Of a DNA stretch of 8,774 bases, positions 6,580-8,774 are shown piece by piece. Numbering within the stretch: the stretch's first letter is position 1; each line of letters opens with the position of its first letter. The stretch is from Anaerolineaceae bacterium (GTDB lineage: Bacteria; Chloroflexota; Anaerolineae; Anaerolineales; Anaerolineaceae), in NCBI GenBank assembly GCA_027348305.1, contig DAIEPS010000068.1, positions 1 to 8,774 of the forward strand, given 5' to 3'. The translations under genes were made by a program, and so were the position numbers. The notes beneath the pieces are model-generated. The model saw only the letters and a program-made list of their open reading frames with translations. It had not been told where the DNA came from and did not search any database.

Positions 6580-8774
6580 ATGACCACGTCATCCACTCCC
6601 AATGCAGTAGTTTTCCGTCATGATCCTTACGGCGAGCGGCATCCCTATATTCCGCTGCCCTTCGAGCGGTCGCCCCGCGATCCCTTCAGCGGCACGCCAG
6701 TGACGCTAAATATTGAGACTGATGCAGCATCCGCCATTGAAACCCTGTGGTGCGAATGGAAGGAAGAAGGAAGCACACAGAACAATCGTTTGGATGCCGT
6801 CCTCACCTCCAGCGATGGATCGTTCGTCCATTGGCAGGTTGTGCTTCCGATCTTCAAGGGCGGCGAGACGATCAGCTATCGTTTCTGTGCCAGGAGTGAA
6901 GGTCAAACGATTACGGGAGAGAATTACTCTTTCTATGTGAACACCTGGGTGGAGGTTACCTCATTATCTGCCGTCATCCCGGTAAAAGATCGACTCGAAC
7001 TTAAGCTGGCCACTCACAAAGAGGGATTGGCGCTCAAGATCAATCTCGCGCTTGAAGCCGCGGGAAATTTGTCTTTCAGCCTGGCTGCGATCCGCGAATC
7101 GCTCACGCCGCCTGCCAAAATGGAATCCACTTATTCAGTGGATTGGAATGGTTTACGGATCAATTTGCGTGAAAACCCCTTCGCGCTGGAACTTAAACGT
7201 ACCTCTGACGGATTGTCGATCAAGACCAAAGGTCCTCTGAAGGTATTGATCGATCAAACCGGACGCGTGCTTGAATATCATCTTGAATTTGAAAGCCCGG
7301 TTGATGAAGCCTTTTACGGTTTTGGCGAACGGTTCAACGCCTTAAACCAGCGCGGAAGCCATCTGGATAACTATGTCTACGGCCAATATACCGGCCAGGG
7401 CAAACGGACATATATTCCCATCCCGTTCTTTGTGTCTTCGCGCGGTTACGGCATGTGGATGAAGACCTCGCGCCAGGCGCAGTTCGACCTGGCAGCAGCC
7501 AGCTCCGATTCATGGTATCTCGAGGGCCGCGCCGAGGATGATGAACACCTTGACCTCACCTGGTTCCTTCAGCCGCATCCCTACGAAAATGTCAAAGCAT
7601 TCACCCTGGCCACCGGCAGACCAAAAGTACCGCCCGCCTGGGTATTCGGTCCGTGGATGAGCAGCAACGACTGGAACAGCCAGAAGGAAGTGCTCGCGCA
7701 GCTTCACGAAACCCAAAAGCTTCAGATCCCTGCAAGTGTGCTGGTGATCGAAGCCTGGAGTGACGAGATGAATTTCTACATCTGGAATGATGCCCAATAC
7801 CAGATCAAACCCTCGTCTGAGCCGTGCCGCCTCTCTGATTTCACCTTTGCCGCAGATAGCCGCTGGCCTGACCTGAAATCCATGGTGGATGAACTTCATC
7901 AAAATGATGTGCGCCTGGTCTTGTGGCAGAACCCTTGCATAAAATTCAAAGGCTCTCATGAAAATTTTGACGATACCCTAAACCTGGCAGACCAGGCCTA
8001 TGCGATCGAACATGGCTACGTGGTCAAAAAAGCGGGCGGCACCCCGCACCGCGCGGAAAGCCACATGCCCTGGTTCCAAAACAGCCTGGTGCTTGATTTC
8101 ACCAACCCCGAGGCCGCGGATTGGTGGTTCTCCAAACGGGATTACATTGTCAAAGAACTCGGCGTGGACGGATGGAAGTCTGACGGCGGCGAGCATATCT
8201 GGGACCCCGGCACTCGTTTCTTCAACGGAAAGCGCGGCACTGATGCGATCAACGAGTATCCCGTCGATTACGAAGGGGCTTATGACCGCTGGATGCAGAA
8301 GCTGCGCGGCAATGATTTCGTGCTCTTCAGCCGGGCAGGATACACCGGGTCGCAAAACTATCCGTGCCACTGGGCCGGGGATGAGAACTCCACCTGGGAT
8401 GCTTTCAGGGCAACCCTGAAAGCTTTACTGAACGTCGGCGTCAGCGGTCTGCCCTTTGTGGGCTGGGATATTGCCGGTTTTGCAGGTCCGATCCCCACCA
8501 GTGAACTCTACCTGCGGGCGGCGGCATTTTCAGTATTTTGCCCCATCATGCAGTACCACTCGGATGTCAACCGTTCAGAACGCACCAGCCGTGACCGCAC
8601 CCCCTGGAACATGCAGAAGCAGACCGGCGATGCGCGCGTAATGCCAGTCTTTCGCAAGTTTGCCAACCTGCGCATGAACCTTCTACCTTACGTGCTCGAC
8701 CAGGTCAGGTTGAGCAGTGAGACAGGGCTGCCCTTGATGAAGATCATGGCGCTGGTCTACCCTGATGATGTAAA
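6580..8774 (+). CDS. GH31 family alpha-glycosidase with extra N-terminal domain (runs off right edge)
   Basis: There are 731 open codons from ATG 6580 to the right edge; the C-terminus is missing. There is no signal peptide, so it should be cytoplasmic. Residues about 1-122 form an extra beta-type domain (HPYIPLPFERSPRDPF, ending near YSFYVN), resembling Ig-like or carbohydrate-binding modules ahead of some glycosidases. Residues about 123-345 are the GH31 N-terminal beta-sandwich, with GFGERFNALNQRG at 247-259. The TIM barrel starts near 351 (PPAWVFGPWMSS). VDGWKSDGGEH holds the presumed nucleophile D535, and CHWAGDENSTWD the presumed acid/base D601. VGWDIAGF (627-634) and the H660 region (MQYHSDVNRSE) are further active-site blocks. 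Both catalytic aspartates are present, so the enzyme should be a retaining alpha-glycosidase. It differs strongly from the divergent GH31 at the left. It follows the GH15 gene by 5 nt and is translationally coupled to it. Substrate could be an alpha-glucoside or alpha-xyloside; the operon favours glucose-containing oligosaccharides. Confidence 0.93.
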   Translation, partial: MTTSSTPNAVVFRHDPYGERHPYIPLPFERSPRDPFSGTPVTLNIETDAASAIETLWCEWKEEGSTQNNRLDAVLTSSDGSFVHWQVVLPIFKGGETISYRFCARSEGQTITGENYSFYVNTWVEVTSLSAVIPVKDRLELKLATHKEGLALKINLALEAAGNLSFSLAAIRESLTPPAKMESTYSVDWNGLRINLRENPFALELKRTSDGLSIKTKGPLKVLIDQTGRVLEYHLEFESPVDEAFYGFGERFNALNQRGSHLDNYVYGQYTGQGKRTYIPIPFFVSSRGYGMWMKTSRQAQFDLAAASSDSWYLEGRAEDDEHLDLTWFLQPHPYENVKAFTLATGRPKVPPAWVFGPWMSSNDWNSQKEVLAQLHETQKLQIPASVLVIEAWSDEMNFYIWNDAQYQIKPSSEPCRLSDFTFAADSRWPDLKSMVDELHQNDVRLVLWQNPCIKFKGSHENFDDTLNLADQAYAIEHGYVVKKAGGTPHRAESHMPWFQNSLVLDFTNPEAADWWFSKRDYIVKELGVDGWKSDGGEHIWDPGTRFFNGKRGTDAINEYPVDYEGAYDRWMQKLRGNDFVLFSRAGYTGSQNYPCHWAGDENSTWDAFRATLKALLNVGVSGLPFVGWDIAGFAGPIPTSELYLRAAAFSVFCPIMQYHSDVNRSERTSRDRTPWNMQKQTGDARVMPVFRKFANLRMNLLPYVLDQVRLSSETGLPLMKIMALVYPDDV

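Noticed and set aside
7510..7959. 149-codon minus-strand open frame opposite the right-hand GH31
   Set aside because: The plus-strand frame holds a continuous GH31 domain; the antisense frame shows no family features.
1..8774. CRISPR arrays, tRNA/rRNA genes, insertion sequences or phage features
   Set aside because: No spaced direct repeats, RNA-gene signatures, transposase motifs or terminal inverted repeats were seen; the DNA is almost fully occupied by sugar-utilisation genes.

Overview
The window looks like a piece of a Chloroflexota genome, most probably Anaerolineae. The main reason is the solute-binding lipoprotein: right after its lipidated cysteine it has an Ala/Thr/Glu-rich 'TEA' linker of the kind common in that group. 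The enzyme repertoire and moderate GC agree. This is a judgement from sequence style, not from a marker gene.

Layout. (a) 1-799, minus strand: the N-terminal 266 codons of a GH31 alpha-glycosidase that runs off the left edge. (b) 800-890: a divergent intergenic region with a near-consensus sigma70-type promoter (TTGACT-16-TATAAT) and a palindrome-like operator candidate. (c) 891-2090: a ROK-family transcriptional regulator. (d) 2091-2186: a second regulatory gap. It carries a 25-bp element matching 20/25 bases of the one upstream of the ROK gene, then a small leader hairpin and a strong Shine-Dalgarno. (e) 2187-5422: a carbohydrate ABC importer made of a solute-binding lipoprotein and two MalF/MalG-type permeases, with a perfect 15-bp stem-loop between the first two genes. 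(f) 5435-6574: a compact, single-domain GH15 glucoamylase-like hydrolase. (g) 6580 to the right edge: a second, different GH31 enzyme with an extra N-terminal beta-type domain, cut off after 731 codons. There is no gene-free stretch longer than about 100 bp.

How it works together (inference). The locus reads as an alpha-glucoside or alpha-gluco-oligosaccharide utilisation operon. The lipoprotein captures the sugar outside and the two permeases import it. The two complete N-termini among the three hydrolases, and the GH15, show no signal peptide, so hydrolysis to glucose should be cytoplasmic. The importer ATPase is not encoded here and is probably a shared MsmX/UgpC-type protein from elsewhere. 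The ROK protein probably represses its own gene and the transporter operon through the shared element, and may also control the divergent GH31. From permease 1 onward the genes are packed 1-12 nt apart. In two cases the Shine-Dalgarno lies in the last codons of the upstream gene, which implies translational coupling.

Nothing here amounts to a radically new system. The most useful leads are the duplicated operator, the transporter stem-loop, and the pairing of a minimal GH15 with two unlike GH31 enzymes, which points to a mixed-linkage or alpha-1,6-type glucoside as substrate.
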